This document shows, piece by piece, positions 34,802 to 44,179 of a DNA stretch of 64,000 bases. Positions within the stretch are counted from its first letter, which is position 1. Every line of letters begins with the position of its first letter. Location: the NCBI RefSeq assembly GCF_021729865.1, contig NZ_CP063400.1, positions 3,286,001 through 3,350,000 of the forward strand, in the 5' to 3' direction. This DNA is from Hydrogenophaga sp. SL48. Lineage in GTDB: Bacteria > Pseudomonadota > Gammaproteobacteria > Burkholderiales > Burkholderiaceae_C. The notes under the pieces are model-generated. The model saw only the letters and a list, made by a program, of their open reading frames with translations. It did no database searches and had not been told where the DNA came from. Made by a program: the position numbers and the translations under genes.

Positions 34802-36277
34802 TCAACCGTTCTCGGCCACTGGCGCGGGCGCGCTCTTGAACAGCGCGGGCACCTTCTTGCGGGGCTTGATGTTGGGCGACAGGCGGCTGGTCGGCTTCTG
34901 TGCCGTTTCCCACGACGGCGTGGCCTCGGCGCTCAGGGTCGGCTCATACGGCTTGTCGAACAGCGGATCGGCGGGTGCGCGGGCCGGGCGCACGGGAGGA
35001 CGGCCGGATGGCGCGCGCGCTTCGCGCTCGGGGCGGCTGCCCCGGCTTTCACGGATCTCACGCTGCTCGCGGGCCTCTTCGGGCTGTTGCCAGACACGTT
35101 GACCGTCGTTGAAGTGCCCGGCAGGCCGTTTGTCCGCCTCCAGTTCCAGCGCTTCCAGCTCCAGCTTTTTGCCCAGCAGCTTCTCCAGGTCGCCCATCAG
35201 GCGCGCGTCGCGCGCGCTGACGAACGACACCGCCAGGCCCGAGGCGCCCGCACGGCCGGTGCGGCCGATGCGGTGCACATAGTCTTCGGCGTTGAACGGG
35301 ATGTCGAAGTTGAACACCGCCGGCACGTCCTTGATGTCGAGGCCACGCGCGGCCACGTCGGTGCAGACCAGCAGATCGACGGCACCGCTCTTGAAGGCTT
35401 CCAGCGCCTTCAGTCGCTCGTCCTGGCTCTTGTCACCGTGCAGGGCCGTGGTGTTCAGGCCTTCGCGCTCCAGCGAACGCGCGAGCCGCGCGCAACCGAG
35501 CTTGCTGTTGACGAACACAAACGCCTGCTTGATGCCGCGCTCCTGCAGGATTTTTTTCAGCGTGCCACGTTTGTCGTCGTCGTCCACGCGGTAGAAGTGC
35601 TGCTCCACCGTGGACGCCGTGGCGTTGGAGCGGGCCACTTCGATGGTCACCGGGTCCTGCAGGTAGCTGTTCGCCAGGCGTTTGATCTCGGGCGAGAACG
35701 TGGCCGAGAACAGCAGCGTGGTGCGCTGTTTGGGCAGGTAGCTCAGGATGCGCTGCAGGTCCGGCAGGAACCCGATGTCGAGCATGCGGTCGGCTTCGTC
35801 GAGCACCACGTACTCGACCTGGTTCAACACGCAGTTCTTGGCTTCGATGTGGTCCAGCAAGCGGCCCGGCGTGGCCACCAGCACCTCGACACCCTTCTTC
35901 AACTCGGCGGTCTGCGGCTTCATGTCCATGCCGCCAAACACCACGGTGCTGCGCAGGTTGGTGTACTTGGCGTAGAGCTTGACCTGCTCGGCCACCTGGT
36001 CGGCCAGCTCGCGCGTGGGCAGCAGCACCAGCGCACGCACCGGATGGCGAGCAGGTGACGTGGACGTGTTGTCGTGCTTCATCATGCGCTGCAGCAGCGG
36101 CAGAGTGAACGCAGCGGTCTTGCCGGTGCCGGTCTGGGCCGCGCCCATCACGTCACGCCCCTGCAGCACCACGGGGATGGCTTGCGCCTGGATCGGCGTC
36201 ATGTTCTCGTAGCCCATTTCGGCCACGGCGCGCTCCAGAAGGGGAGACAGGGAGAGTTGAGAGAAGGATTGGGTCAT
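34802..36277 (-). CDS. rhlE: DEAD-box RNA helicase, RhlE-like
   Basis: A 491-residue DEAD-box helicase: Q motif FSQLSLSPLLERAVAEMGYENMTPIQ, AQTGTGKT, PTRELA, TPGRLLD, DEADRMLD, SAT, HGDKSQ, RGLDI and HRIGRTGRAG. After about residue 385 comes a low-complexity, arginine- and proline-rich tail with a PLFDKPYEP segment and a basic end (IKPRKKVPALF), typical of RhlE-type RNA-binding tails used in RNA decay or ribosome assembly. It has no evident operon partner. Confidence 0.9.
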   Translation of the reverse strand: MTQSFSQLSLSPLLERAVAEMGYENMTPIQAQAIPVVLQGRDVMGAAQTGTGKTAAFTLPLLQRMMKHDNTSTSPARHPVRALVLLPTRELADQVAEQVKLYAKYTNLRSTVVFGGMDMKPQTAELKKGVEVLVATPGRLLDHIEAKNCVLNQVEYVVLDEADRMLDIGFLPDLQRILSYLPKQRTTLLFSATFSPEIKRLANSYLQDPVTIEVARSNATASTVEQHFYRVDDDDKRGTLKKILQERGIKQAFVFVNSKLGCARLARSLEREGLNTTALHGDKSQDERLKALEAFKSGAVDLLVCTDVAARGLDIKDVPAVFNFDIPFNAEDYVHRIGRTGRAGASGLAVSFVSARDARLMGDLEKLLGKKLELEALELEADKRPAGHFNDGQRVWQQPEEAREQREIRESRGSRPEREARAPSGRPPVRPARAPADPLFDKPYEPTLSAEATPSWETAQKPTSRLSPNIKPRKKVPALFKSAPAPVAENG

Positions 36278-36358
36278 TGCTGTGCGTGCGGAACAAGACC
36301 GTCCGCTGGATACGCGTTAACCCGTTATTGTCTCACTTTGGGCGTTTTTCACCCAGTA

Positions 36359-36378
36359 TTCGCCCTGCACAGGGCGAA
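36359..36378 (-). other. Stem-loop downstream of the zinc metallopeptidase gene
   Basis: TTCGCCCT and AGGGCGAA form a perfect 8-base stem with a 4-base loop, eight bases past the stop of the ypfJ-like gene. No U-run follows on the minus strand, so it is a possible transcript end or mRNA-stabilising hairpin. Confidence 0.45.
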
Positions 36379-36385
36379 ACACCGT

Positions 36386-37300
36386 TCAGATGGCCCGCGC
36401 GTTGAAGGTGTCGCACGCCTTCACGCTGCCCGACTCCAGCCCCGTGTTGAACCAGCGCTGGCGCTGTTCGCTGGTGCCGTGGGTGAAGCTGTCAGGCACC
36501 ACCTGCCCCTGGCTCTTGCGCTGCAAGGCGTCGTCACCGATGGCGGCGGCGGCGTTCAGTGCCTCCTCCACGTCACCCGGTTCCAGAATGGCCTTGCTCT
36601 TGTGGTTGTGGTGGGCCCAGATGCCGGCGAAACAATCGGCCTGAAGCTCCAGCCGGACCGACAGTGCGTTGTATTCGCGCTCGCTCACCCGTTGACGGGC
36701 CTGTTCCATCTTCTCCGTCAGGCCCATCTGGTTCTGCACATGATGCCCCACCTCGTGAGCCACCACGTAGGCCTGCGCAAAGTCACCGGGGGCACCCAAC
36801 TGGCGGCGCATGGTCTCGTAGAAACTCAGATCGATGTAGACCTTCTGATCGCCAGGGCAATAGAACGGTCCCATGGCAGACTGGCCCGTGCCGCAGGCGG
36901 TGGGCGTGGCACCACTGAAAAGCACCAGACGCGGCTTCTGATACTGGGCACCGCTTTGCTGGAACACGGTGGTCCAGACGTCTTCGGTGCCCGCCAGCAC
37001 GGACGACACGAACTGCCCCATCTGGTCCGAAGGTTTCCCGGTGCTGACCGTCGCTGGCGCGCTCTGGGTGGTCTCGGGTGTGAGCCCTCCTCCTCCGCCG
37101 AGAAAGCCCAGGATGGTCATGGGATTGATGCCAAAAATCCAGCCCGCCAGCAGGGCGATCACGATGGTGCCGAGACCGATCCCCCGGCCCCCCACGCGCC
37201 GCTGGCCCCCGCCTCCACCACCGAGCATCCCACCCAGACCACCGGACCCATTGCGCCGGTCCTCGACATTGTCGGACTGGCGGTTGTTCTCCCATTTCAT
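36386..37300 (-). CDS. ypfJ: YpfJ-family putative neutral zinc metallopeptidase
   Basis: A 304-residue YpfJ/KPN_02809-family protein. A glycine-rich N-terminus precedes one membrane segment ([18 protein letters not shown], about 41-58); the periplasmic part has [12 protein letters not shown] (about 184-195), a zincin-type HExxH site (here HEVGH), and the downstream ELQADCFAG acidic ligand motif. Its physiological substrate is unknown. It stands alone between rhlE and a desaturase gene. Confidence 0.88.
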   Translation of the reverse strand: MKWENNRQSDNVEDRRNGSGGLGGMLGGGGGGQRRVGGRGIGLGTIVIALLAGWIFGINPMTILGFLGGGGGLTPETTQSAPATVSTGKPSDQMGQFVSSVLAGTEDVWTTVFQQSGAQYQKPRLVLFSGATPTACGTGQSAMGPFYCPGDQKVYIDLSFYETMRRQLGAPGDFAQAYVVAHEVGHHVQNQMGLTEKMEQARQRVSEREYNALSVRLELQADCFAGIWAHHNHKSKAILEPGDVEEALNAAAAIGDDALQRKSQGQVVPDSFTHGTSEQRQRWFNTGLESGSVKACDTFNARAI

Positions 37301-37363
37301 GATCTGTCTCCTCGGAGGGCGGTGGTCAGGGGCAAAGTGTCATTATGCAAAGGAAGCGGGCAG

Positions 37364-37388
37364 AAAAAAGCGCTGCCGGGGCAGCGCT
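37364..37388 (-). terminator. Intrinsic terminator after the desaturase gene
   Basis: AGCGCTGCC and GGCAGCGCT form a perfect 9-base stem with a two-base gap, followed on the minus strand by six T (37369-37364). It lies 25 bases past the desaturase stop. Confidence 0.85.
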
Positions 37389-37413
37389 GGTGAAAGGACA
37401 TGTGAGCGCGGGC

Positions 37414-38514
37414 TCAGACCACCGCGGGCTTGAATTCGCTGGTCGGCTGGCCCTGGAAATCGGTCCAGCAGCGTCGGGTGAAGTCGTACAGCTTGCACTT
37501 GCGCGCCGTTTCAAAGTACCAACGCCAGGAGAAGTGCTGGATGATGATGCGCCCGGGCAGGGTCTCTTCCAGGATCTTCTGGGCATTCTTGAGTTTGTAC
37601 AGCGGGATGCTCATGTCCACATGGTGGGCCGTGTGTTCCATGATGTGGTGCATCATCGCGCCCATTTTCATGGGGAAGGTCATGTGAACCGTCGTCGACA
37701 CAAACGGTGCCGCCTTGGCCCAGGCGTGCTTGTCATCGTGCCACTGCACCGCAGTGTGGGTGTGGTGCACATAAACCACGAAGCCGATCATGGCGTTCCA
37801 GAACAGGAACGGCACGACAAAACCAAAGCCCACGAGCGCCCAGGCTGATTGCTCGGTCGCGTAAGCCGCGCCGATCAGGGCGGCCACCCACAAGGCGGCC
37901 ATCGCCGTGACAAACACGCCGTCCCAGGTGAACTCAGCGCGTCGTGTACCCATGTAGCTCTTGCGGGGGAAATACATGCGGTTCCACCACATCTCCACCA
38001 GGTAATACAGCGCCGGGCCCCAGCCGCTGCGGTAGATGCGCTCCATCAGGCGACGACGGGGCGTCAGCGCCTCGAACTCTTCCTTGGTCAGCGGTGCCCA
38101 GACGAAATCGACGCCCTTGAGGTTGGTGTAACCGTGGTGCACCACGTTGTGACCGACTTCCCACAGGCTGTAGGGCGTGAGCGACGGGATCATCGCGATG
38201 CGACCGAGCACGCGATTCAGACCACGGTGTGGGGTGTAGCTCTGATGACAGGCGTCGTGCCCGATGATGAACAGGCGGCCAATCACGAAGCCGGCCACGA
38301 GGCCGCACAACAGCTTGGCCCACCAGGCGTCGAACAGCACCACGCCCGTGATCAGCCCGGAAAACACGGCCAGATCCAGCACCAGCAACAGCACGGCGAT
38401 CGCGGTGCGGCGCTCCGCGATCGGCGTGAGCCAGCTGCGGATGACCTTGCGGTGGGGCAGGGGTTGCCCGAGCGGGATCGGATCGGGTGAAACGGCGGCA
38501 GGAGATTGAGACAT
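37414..38514 (-). CDS. Membrane fatty acid desaturase
   Basis: A 366-residue diiron membrane desaturase. The three histidine boxes are HDACHQ (about 90), HNVVHHG (about 126) and HTAHHVD (about 303), separated by hydrophobic segments. The start at 38514 (MSQSPAAV) is the second ATG in frame. It is followed by an intrinsic terminator, so it is probably monocistronic. The upstream dyad at 38566 may regulate it. Substrate (phospholipid acyl chain or other) is not evident. Confidence 0.87.
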   Translation of the reverse strand: MSQSPAAVSPDPIPLGQPLPHRKVIRSWLTPIAERRTAIAVLLLVLDLAVFSGLITGVVLFDAWWAKLLCGLVAGFVIGRLFIIGHDACHQSYTPHRGLNRVLGRIAMIPSLTPYSLWEVGHNVVHHGYTNLKGVDFVWAPLTKEEFEALTPRRRLMERIYRSGWGPALYYLVEMWWNRMYFPRKSYMGTRRAEFTWDGVFVTAMAALWVAALIGAAYATEQSAWALVGFGFVVPFLFWNAMIGFVVYVHHTHTAVQWHDDKHAWAKAAPFVSTTVHMTFPMKMGAMMHHIMEHTAHHVDMSIPLYKLKNAQKILEETLPGRIIIQHFSWRWYFETARKCKLYDFTRRCWTDFQGQPTSEFKPAVV

Positions 38515-38565
38515 GCGGGTCGGAAGGATCAAGAATCCATACAGCGCAGGATGGCGCTCCAGATA

Positions 38566-38587
38566 CGTTCTGCGGTTCGGCAGAACG
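38566..38587. promoter_or_regulatory. Inverted repeat upstream of the desaturase gene
   Basis: CGTTCTGC and GCAGAACG (8 bases each, 6-base spacer) lie 52 bases before the desaturase ATG. It has no U-tract and its placement suits a repressor operator, such as a TetR-type lipid sensor. Confidence 0.45.
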
Positions 38588-38686
38588 AGATCGACAAAGT
38601 CGGATCGATTTTACCCAATCAAGTCCTTTCCCGCATGACAGTTGTCTGCAAGGGAAATGACCACACAGGGCCAAAGGACTCGAAGG

Positions 38687-39262
38687 TCAGGTCTTGGGCA
38701 GGGTGACGCCGACCTGCCCCTGGTACTTGCCACCGCGGTCCTTGTAGCTGGTCTCGCAGACGTCGTCCTTGTCGCTCTCGAAAAACAGCACCTGGGCACA
38801 GCCTTCACCGGCGTAGATCTTGGCCGGCAGCGGCGTGGTGTTGCTGAACTCCAGCGTCACATAACCTTCCCACTCGGGTTCGAAAGGCGTCACGTTGACG
38901 ATGATGCCGCAGCGCGCGTAGGTGCTCTTGCCCAGGCAGATGGTGAGCACGTTGCGCGGGATGCGGAAGTACTCCATCGTGCGCGCCAGCGCAAAGCTGT
39001 TGGGCGGGATCACGCAGACATCCTTGTTGATGTCCACGAAGCTGTTCTCGTCGAAGTTCTTCGGGTCCACCACGGTCGAGTGGATGTTGGTGAAGACCTT
39101 GAATTCGGGCGCACAGCGGATGTCGTAACCGTAACTGCTGGTGCCGTAGCTCACGATCTTCTCGCCCGCGGCGTTCTGCCGGACCTGACCCGGTTCGAAA
39201 GGCTCGATCATGCCGTGCTGCTCGCACATGCGGCGGATCCATCTGTCGCTCTTGATGCTCAT
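38687..39262 (-). CDS. dcd: dCTP deaminase
   Basis: A 191-residue dCTP deaminase converting dCTP to dUTP for thymidylate synthesis. It has [24 protein letters not shown] at the N-terminus, [47 protein letters not shown] containing the catalytic glutamate, and [11 protein letters not shown]. The start at 39262 agrees with the family. It is monocistronic and closely follows guaD in the opposite order of transcription (guaD lies upstream on the minus strand). Confidence 0.95.
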   Translation of the reverse strand: MSIKSDRWIRRMCEQHGMIEPFEPGQVRQNAAGEKIVSYGTSSYGYDIRCAPEFKVFTNIHSTVVDPKNFDENSFVDINKDVCVIPPNSFALARTMEYFRIPRNVLTICLGKSTYARCGIIVNVTPFEPEWEGYVTLEFSNTTPLPAKIYAGEGCAQVLFFESDKDDVCETSYKDRGGKYQGQVGVTLPKT

Positions 39263-39371
39263 TGTGTGTGCTCCGAAGTTGCGGAGGATTGTAGGCAGTC
39301 GGCAAACGAACAATCCGGCGACGGGCCGCACAGCACCCCGCGCGGCGGCGAAGCGTGAAGGCGAACGTCCT

Positions 39372-40646
39372 TCAGGCGGTCACGGTGCGCTCCACCACGC
39401 GGTCGTCGCCCAGCACGATCAGCGCAAACAGCAGCTCGTCCAGGCTGCTGGCTTGCGCCGTCTTGCGCGCCAGCAGCGGGGTGGCCCGGGGGTTGAGCAC
39501 CACGAAGTCGGCCTCACAACCGGGCTGCAGGTTGCCCACCACACCATCGAGACCCAGCGCCTGAGCCGCTCCCGCTGTGTGCTGCCACCAGAGCTGGCCC
39601 GGCGTCAGGCTCATGCCGGTCTTGCTCTGGCCTTCCCGGCCCACGCAGTAGGCCGCGAGCATGGTGTGAAAGGGCGAGAAGCTGGTGCCCCCGCCCACGT
39701 CGCTGGCCAGGCCATAGCGCATGCCGGCGGCGTCGGCGGCCGCGTGGTCAAAGAAGCCACTGCCCAGGAACAGGTTGCTGGTGGGACTGATGGCCGCCGC
39801 CGCACCGGTCTCGCACATGAGCGCGCGGTCGGCGGCGTCGAGGTAGATGCAGTGGGCGTAGATGGCGCGCTCGCGCAGCAGGCCGAAGTCGCCGTACACA
39901 CCCAGGTAGCTGCGCGATCGCGGGAACAGCTCGGCCACCCACTTCACCTCGTCCACGTTCTCCGCCACATGCGACTGGATCCAGACATCGGGGTACTTCG
40001 CGGCCAGCTCGCCCGCGCCGCGCAACTGGGCGGGAGAACTGGTGGGCGCGAAACGCGGTGTGATGGCATAGCCCAGGCGGTCCACGCCGTGCCAGCGACC
40101 GATCAGTGTCTCGGTGTCGATCAGACTCTGCTCGGTGTCATCGCGCACGCCATCGGGGCTGTGGCGGTCCTGCAGCACCTTGCCGGTGATGAAGCGCAGA
40201 CCTCGGGCCCGGGCTTCCTTGAACGCAGCGTCCACCGACTGCGGGTGCGAGGTGGCGAAAGTCAGCGCCGTGGTGACGCCGTGGCGCTGCAGTTCGTCAA
40301 AGAAGAACCCCGCCACTTCGCGCGCATGGCCTTCGTCACTGAACCGCGACTCATGAGGAAAGGTGTACTGCTCCAGCCAGGGCAGCAGGCCGGCGGCGGG
40401 TGCGCCGATCACGTCGGTCTGCGGGTAGTGGATGTGCATGTCCACAAAACCCGGCGCGATGATCCGCCCCCGCAGGTCTTCCACGGCCACGCCAGGGAAG
40501 CGGTCCATCAGGCTCGCATGGTCGCCCGCGGCACGCACCACCTTGCGGCCGGTGGCATCGGGCCCGATCACCAGCAACCCGTCGCTGTCGTACACGGGCT
40601 GGTGCTGGTCGTCAAATCGCAGGAGGGCGGCTCGGTAGGCTTTCAT
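39372..40646 (-). CDS. guaD: Guanine deaminase
   Basis: This 424-residue amidohydrolase converts guanine to xanthine, feeding xanthine dehydrogenase. The metal-site motif [17 protein letters not shown] (about 64-80), [23 protein letters not shown] and [11 protein letters not shown] (final aspartate) are present. It lies between dcd and the gene for a BMP-family binding protein. Together with the adenine deaminase upstream and xdhA at the window end it forms a purine catabolic route. Confidence 0.93.
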   Translation of the reverse strand: MKAYRAALLRFDDQHQPVYDSDGLLVIGPDATGRKVVRAAGDHASLMDRFPGVAVEDLRGRIIAPGFVDMHIHYPQTDVIGAPAAGLLPWLEQYTFPHESRFSDEGHAREVAGFFFDELQRHGVTTALTFATSHPQSVDAAFKEARARGLRFITGKVLQDRHSPDGVRDDTEQSLIDTETLIGRWHGVDRLGYAITPRFAPTSSPAQLRGAGELAAKYPDVWIQSHVAENVDEVKWVAELFPRSRSYLGVYGDFGLLRERAIYAHCIYLDAADRALMCETGAAAAISPTSNLFLGSGFFDHAAADAAGMRYGLASDVGGGTSFSPFHTMLAAYCVGREGQSKTGMSLTPGQLWWQHTAGAAQALGLDGVVGNLQPGCEADFVVLNPRATPLLARKTAQASSLDELLFALIVLGDDRVVERTVTA

Positions 40647-40709
40647 GTGCGGCCGAGCTTAGCCGCGTCACCTGGCACCCGTATACCGGTGGGCCAATAG
40701 TCCCCATGC

Positions 40710-40729
40710 GGCGTGACGCAAATCACGCC
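40710..40729 (-). other. Stem-loop between the BMP gene and guaD
   Basis: GGCGTGA and TCACGCC (7 bases each, loop CGCAAA) lie in the 100-base space between the two genes. No U-tract follows, so it is a possible attenuator, mRNA boundary or protein-binding dyad. Confidence 0.4.
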
Positions 40730-40746
40730 ACCTCCCGCAGCCGGTT

Positions 40747-41856
40747 TCAGCGCGTGATCTGGCCGATCACGCCCTCGGCCAGCCAGTTCATGCCGAGGAT
40801 GTCGGCGTCGCTCAGGGCCTTGCCAGCGGGGATCGCCGGCTGACCCGCGTTGTCCTGCACACCGGCCTTGCCGCCCGCGAACACCGCCAGCTTGCCAGCG
40901 GCCATGTCGGCCTGGCGCTTCTGCACCTCGGCCTGCACCGCAGCGGGTACCTTGCTGCCGAACGCATCGACGCGGATCATGCCGTCCTTCACACCGCCCC
41001 AGACGCTCTCGCTCTTCCAGCTGCCGTCGATCACGGCCTGGACACGGCGGGTGTAGTAGTCACCCCAGAGGTGGGTCACGGCGGCGATCTGCGCGTCGGG
41101 CGCCACCTTGCGCATGTCCGAGTGGTAGGCCACGGCCAGCTTGCCGCGCTCCTGCGCCGCCACCATCACCGCGTTGGAGCCGGTGTGGAAGGCCAGCACC
41201 TCGGCGCCCTGGTTCATGAGCGTGAGCGCGGCGTCGCGTTCGCGCGAGGGGTTGAACCACTCGCCGAGCCAGACCACGCGCACCGTGGCCTTGGGGTTGA
41301 CCGAACGCATGCCCAGCGTGAAGGCGTTGATGCCCTGCACCACCTCGGGGATCGGAAAACCCGCCACATAGCCAGCCTGCGTGGCCATACGTCCCGCAGC
41401 AATGCCGGCGAGGTAACGGCCTTCGTAGTAACGCGCGTTGGACGTGGCCACGTTGGGCGCTGTCTTGTAACCGGTCACCGACTCGAACTTCACGCCCGGG
41501 AACTCGCGCGCCACTTTGAGTGTGGCCTCCATGTAGCCGAAGCTGGGGGTGAAGATGATCTGATGGCCCTGCATCGCCAGATCGCGGATCACCCGTTCGG
41601 CGTCCGGTCCTTCGGCCACGTTTTCCACATAGGTGGTGGTCACCTTGCCGGGCAACGCCGCCTCCACGGCCTTGCGGCCCTGGTCGTGCTGGCGCACCCA
41701 GCCGGCCTCGGTGAGCGGTGCCACGTAGACGAAAGCGGCCTTGAGCGGTGCGCTCGCCGTGGCGGCCGTCTGGGCCTGGGCGGTGAATGGAAAAGAAAAG
41801 AAAAAGCTGGTGACCGCCAAGGCGCAGGCGCGCCGGGCCACGAGGTTTTTGTACAT
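40747..41856 (-). CDS. BMP-family ABC substrate-binding protein (nucleoside/purine type)
   Basis: A 369-residue BMP/Med-type periplasmic binding protein with a Sec signal peptide (MYKNLVARRACALAVTSFFFSFPFTAQAQ). The fold begins with KAAFVYVAPLTEAGWVRQHDQGRKAVE, the entry of this family, and continues GYMEATLKVAREFPGVKFE, then IPEVVQGINAFTLGMRSVNPKATVRVVW. The start at 41856 has GAGGA six bases upstream. It is a paralogue of the lipoprotein at 57035 and lies next to guaD and the deaminase, so purine base or nucleoside uptake is likely. It has no permease genes beside it. Confidence 0.88.
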   Translation of the reverse strand: MYKNLVARRACALAVTSFFFSFPFTAQAQTAATASAPLKAAFVYVAPLTEAGWVRQHDQGRKAVEAALPGKVTTTYVENVAEGPDAERVIRDLAMQGHQIIFTPSFGYMEATLKVAREFPGVKFESVTGYKTAPNVATSNARYYEGRYLAGIAAGRMATQAGYVAGFPIPEVVQGINAFTLGMRSVNPKATVRVVWLGEWFNPSRERDAALTLMNQGAEVLAFHTGSNAVMVAAQERGKLAVAYHSDMRKVAPDAQIAAVTHLWGDYYTRRVQAVIDGSWKSESVWGGVKDGMIRVDAFGSKVPAAVQAEVQKRQADMAAGKLAVFAGGKAGVQDNAGQPAIPAGKALSDADILGMNWLAEGVIGQITR

Positions 41857-41886
41857 GGTGTTCCTCGACATGGCTTCCGGTTGGAC

Positions 41887-41919
41887 AAAAAAAGCGAGCC
41901 GGGGAAGCACCGGCTCGCT
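41887..41919 (-). terminator. Intrinsic terminator after the adenine deaminase gene
   Basis: AGCGAGCCGG and CCGGCTCGCT form a 10-base stem with a 7-base loop, followed by seven T on the minus strand. It is 27 bases past the deaminase stop and only 31 bases before the next ATG (41856). Confidence 0.88.
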
Positions 41920-41945
41920 GGGGTGTCGATTCTACCGCCCGGCGT

Positions 41946-42953
41946 TCAGTCCGCCGCCGCCTGGCTCAACGCCGCCCGGCAGTCCGCGCGCCGCTCGGCG
42001 CTGATGAAGCTGGCTTCGAAGCTGTTGCCGGCCAGCGCGATCACGTCATCCCGGCTCAACGCCAGCGCCTGCGTGGTCTGCTCAAAGTTGGCGTTCATGT
42101 AGCCGCCGAAGTAGGCCGGGTCGTCGGAGTTGATGGTCACGCAGAGGCCCGCGTCGAGCATCTTTTTCAACGGGTGGTCGCGCAGATCGGCCACCACACA
42201 GAGCTTGAGGTTGGACAGCGGACACACCGTGAGCGGCAGGCGCGTGTGGGCCAGCTCGGCCATGAGCAGCGGGTCCTGCAGGGCGGCCACGCCATGGTCG
42301 ATGCGCTGCACCTTGAGCAGGTCGATGGCCTGCCACATGTACTCGGGCGGCCCCTCTTCGCCCGCGTGGGCCACCAGGTGCAGGCCCAGCTCGCGGCAGC
42401 GCGCGAACACGCGCTCAAACTTCTCTGGCGGGTGACCCATCTCGCTGGAGTCCAGCCCGACGCCAATGAAGTGCTCGCGGTACGGCAGCGCGGCGTCCAG
42501 CGTGGCGAAAGCGTCTTCTTCGCTCAGGTGGCGCAGGAAGCACAGGATCAGCGCCGAGCTGATGCCCAGCTCGGCTTCGGCCTTCTGGCAGGCGCTGGAC
42601 AGCCCTTCGATCACGGTGCCCATGGACACGCCGCGCGCCGTGTGGGTCTGCGGGTCGAAGAACAGCTCGGTATGGATCACGTTGTCGGCCTTGGCGCGCA
42701 GAAAGTAGGCCCAGGCCATGTCGTGAAAATCCTGCGCTTGGAGCAGCACGCTGGCACCTGCGTAGTAGATGTCCAGAAAGCTCTGCAGGTCGGTGAAGGC
42801 ATAGGCCGCACGCAGGGCTTCCACGCTGGCGTAGGGCAGGCTCACGCCGTTGCGCTGCGCGAGCGCGAAGATCAGCTCGGGCTCCAGCGATCCCTCAATG
42901 TGGATGTGCAGCTCGGCCTTGGGGACGGCGCGGGCGAGTTCGATGGCGTTCAT
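41946..42953 (-). CDS. Adenine/adenosine deaminase
   Basis: A 335-residue adenosine-deaminase-family enzyme. Zinc ligands are in [13 protein letters not shown] (about residues 10-22), [14 protein letters not shown] (catalytic histidine and glutamate) and [12 protein letters not shown]. The sequence pattern ([22 protein letters not shown]) resembles the bacterial adenine deaminase subgroup that produces hypoxanthine more than classical adenosine deaminase, but I cannot separate them by reading alone. The start at 42953 ([10 protein letters not shown]) is the family one. Confidence 0.88.
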   Translation of the reverse strand: MNAIELARAVPKAELHIHIEGSLEPELIFALAQRNGVSLPYASVEALRAAYAFTDLQSFLDIYYAGASVLLQAQDFHDMAWAYFLRAKADNVIHTELFFDPQTHTARGVSMGTVIEGLSSACQKAEAELGISSALILCFLRHLSEEDAFATLDAALPYREHFIGVGLDSSEMGHPPEKFERVFARCRELGLHLVAHAGEEGPPEYMWQAIDLLKVQRIDHGVAALQDPLLMAELAHTRLPLTVCPLSNLKLCVVADLRDHPLKKMLDAGLCVTINSDDPAYFGGYMNANFEQTTQALALSRDDVIALAGNSFEASFISAERRADCRAALSQAAAD

Positions 42954-43037
42954 GGCGGGGCGGCTCTCTGGAAGGGTGTGCTGCCGCACATGATACGCAG
43001 AGGCCTTCGAACCTCTCCTTGAGAAATACAGCCAGAA

Positions 43038-43056
43038 ATACCATACCGTATGGTAT
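43038..43056. promoter_or_regulatory. Perfect palindromic operator upstream of the TetR trio
   Basis: Half-sites ATACCATAC (43038-43046) and GTATGGTAT (43048-43056) form a 9-9 perfect inverted repeat around one C, 37 bases before the first ORF. It is a strong candidate autoregulatory site for the TetR protein encoded downstream. Confidence 0.75.
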
Positions 43057-43092
43057 GTTTCGCCTTCTCAATCCATCGAACCGGAGGTTTTC

Positions 43093-43221
43093 ATGTGGGC
43101 ATACCAACGTGGCAGCTGGCTGCTCGTCGCCCACGTGCTGCCCGTCTCGGGCGCCTGGCTGTCTATCGCACTCGGCCTGCGCATGACTTGGCCGCCCAGC
43201 CGGCCCCGCAGCGCGGCATGA
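43093..43221 (+). CDS. Small hydrophobic protein, 42 residues
   Basis: An ATG at 43093 with a perfect GGAGG five bases upstream opens a 42-codon frame. The product starts MWAYQRGSWLLVAHVLPVSG and contains one hydrophobic stretch (about 8-29, WLLVAHVLPVSGAWLSIALGL) before a basic, proline-rich end. Its TGA overlaps the TetR ATG (ATGA), so TetR translation would be coupled to it. It matches no family I recognise. It may be a membrane microprotein or a leader peptide. Confidence 0.65.
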   Translation: MWAYQRGSWLLVAHVLPVSGAWLSIALGLRMTWPPSRPRSAA

Positions 43222-43775
43222 ACATGGTGCACCCCCTCACCCGCAACGACTGGCTGGAAAAAGGCCTGCATCTGGTCGGCGATGGCGGTCCGCAGCAACT
43301 CCGGATCGACACCCTGTGCCACGCGCTGGGTGTGACCAAAGGGTCGTTCTATCACCACTTCGCCAGCCAGCCCGCCTATGTGAGCGCCCTGCTCGCCCAC
43401 TGGAAAAACACCTACACGCAGCAACTCATTGACGCGGTGGCCGGGCTCGACGACCCGCGCTTGCGCAGCGAGCGCCTGAGCCAGTTGGTGTTCAGCAAAG
43501 ACATGAGGCCCGAAGTGGCCTTGCGGGCGTGGGGCAACAGCCATCCCGAGGTGGCCGCCACGGTGCAGGCCGTCGACGCCCAGCGCATCGCCTACCTGAC
43601 GGACCTCGCGCAGGGCATGGGGGTGGGGCCGGTCCAGGCCCGCTTGATGGCCAGGATGGGCTATGCGCAACTGATCGGCATCCAGCACCTGCCAACCCTG
43701 GTCACGCCCGAGGACGCGACGCAGATGGACCACACCCTGTACCTGCTGCTCTCGACCCAGGGGATGCGGCCATGA
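43218..43775 (+). CDS. TetR-family transcriptional regulator
   Basis: A 185-residue TetR regulator: N-terminal HTH (about 25-50: LRIDTLCHALGVTKGSFYHHFASQPAYV, with the SFYHHF recognition helix) and a helical ligand domain. The start at 43218 overlaps the upstream 42-codon ORF, and its own stop overlaps the next gene (ATGA again). No Shine-Dalgarno precedes it, so it depends on coupling. It likely binds the palindrome at 43038-43056. The ligand is unknown. Confidence 0.88.
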   Translation: MNMVHPLTRNDWLEKGLHLVGDGGPQQLRIDTLCHALGVTKGSFYHHFASQPAYVSALLAHWKNTYTQQLIDAVAGLDDPRLRSERLSQLVFSKDMRPEVALRAWGNSHPEVAATVQAVDAQRIAYLTDLAQGMGVGPVQARLMARMGYAQLIGIQHLPTLVTPEDATQMDHTLYLLLSTQGMRP

Positions 43776-44179
43776 CCCCTTCGGTGTGGGCCGCTGGCCT
43801 GGACTTTCTGGCCGCTGCCCTGCACATCGCCATCATTGCCGGCGGCCCGGTCTGGTACCGGTTCTTTGGTGCCGGCGAGCGGATGGCGCGGTGGGCCGAA
43901 CAGGGCCGCCCGGGACCGTCGTTGCTCACCGCAGGCATCGCGTTGGCGCTGGCAGGCTTCGGGCTCTACACGCTGTCGCTGGACGGGTGCTGCGACGCGC
44001 TGCCGTGGCGCCGTGAGGTGGTGTGGGCGATCACCGGTGTCTATGCCGTTCGCGCTGCCGTGGTCTTGGGGCTCGCACCCTGGATGGCGACGATGCGCAC
44101 ACCCTTCATGCTGGGTTCATCGCTGATCTGCGGCTTGTACGCACTTGTCCACTTCTGGGCGCTGCACGCCACAGCCTAG
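43772..44179 (+). CDS. Uncharacterised four-helix membrane protein
   Basis: A 135-residue protein with about four hydrophobic segments (LDFLAAALHIAIIAGG; TAGIALALAGFGLYTL; VVWAITGVYAVRAAVVLGL; SSLICGLYALVHFWAL). It contains the double cysteine DGCCDALPWRRE between helices two and three. It starts inside the TetR stop codon and is probably the regulated gene of the trio. Its last 63 bases overlap the 3' end of the opposing alcE-like gene. Confidence 0.75.
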   Translation: MTPSVWAAGLDFLAAALHIAIIAGGPVWYRFFGAGERMARWAEQGRPGPSLLTAGIALALAGFGLYTLSLDGCCDALPWRREVVWAITGVYAVRAAVVLGLAPWMATMRTPFMLGSSLICGLYALVHFWALHATA

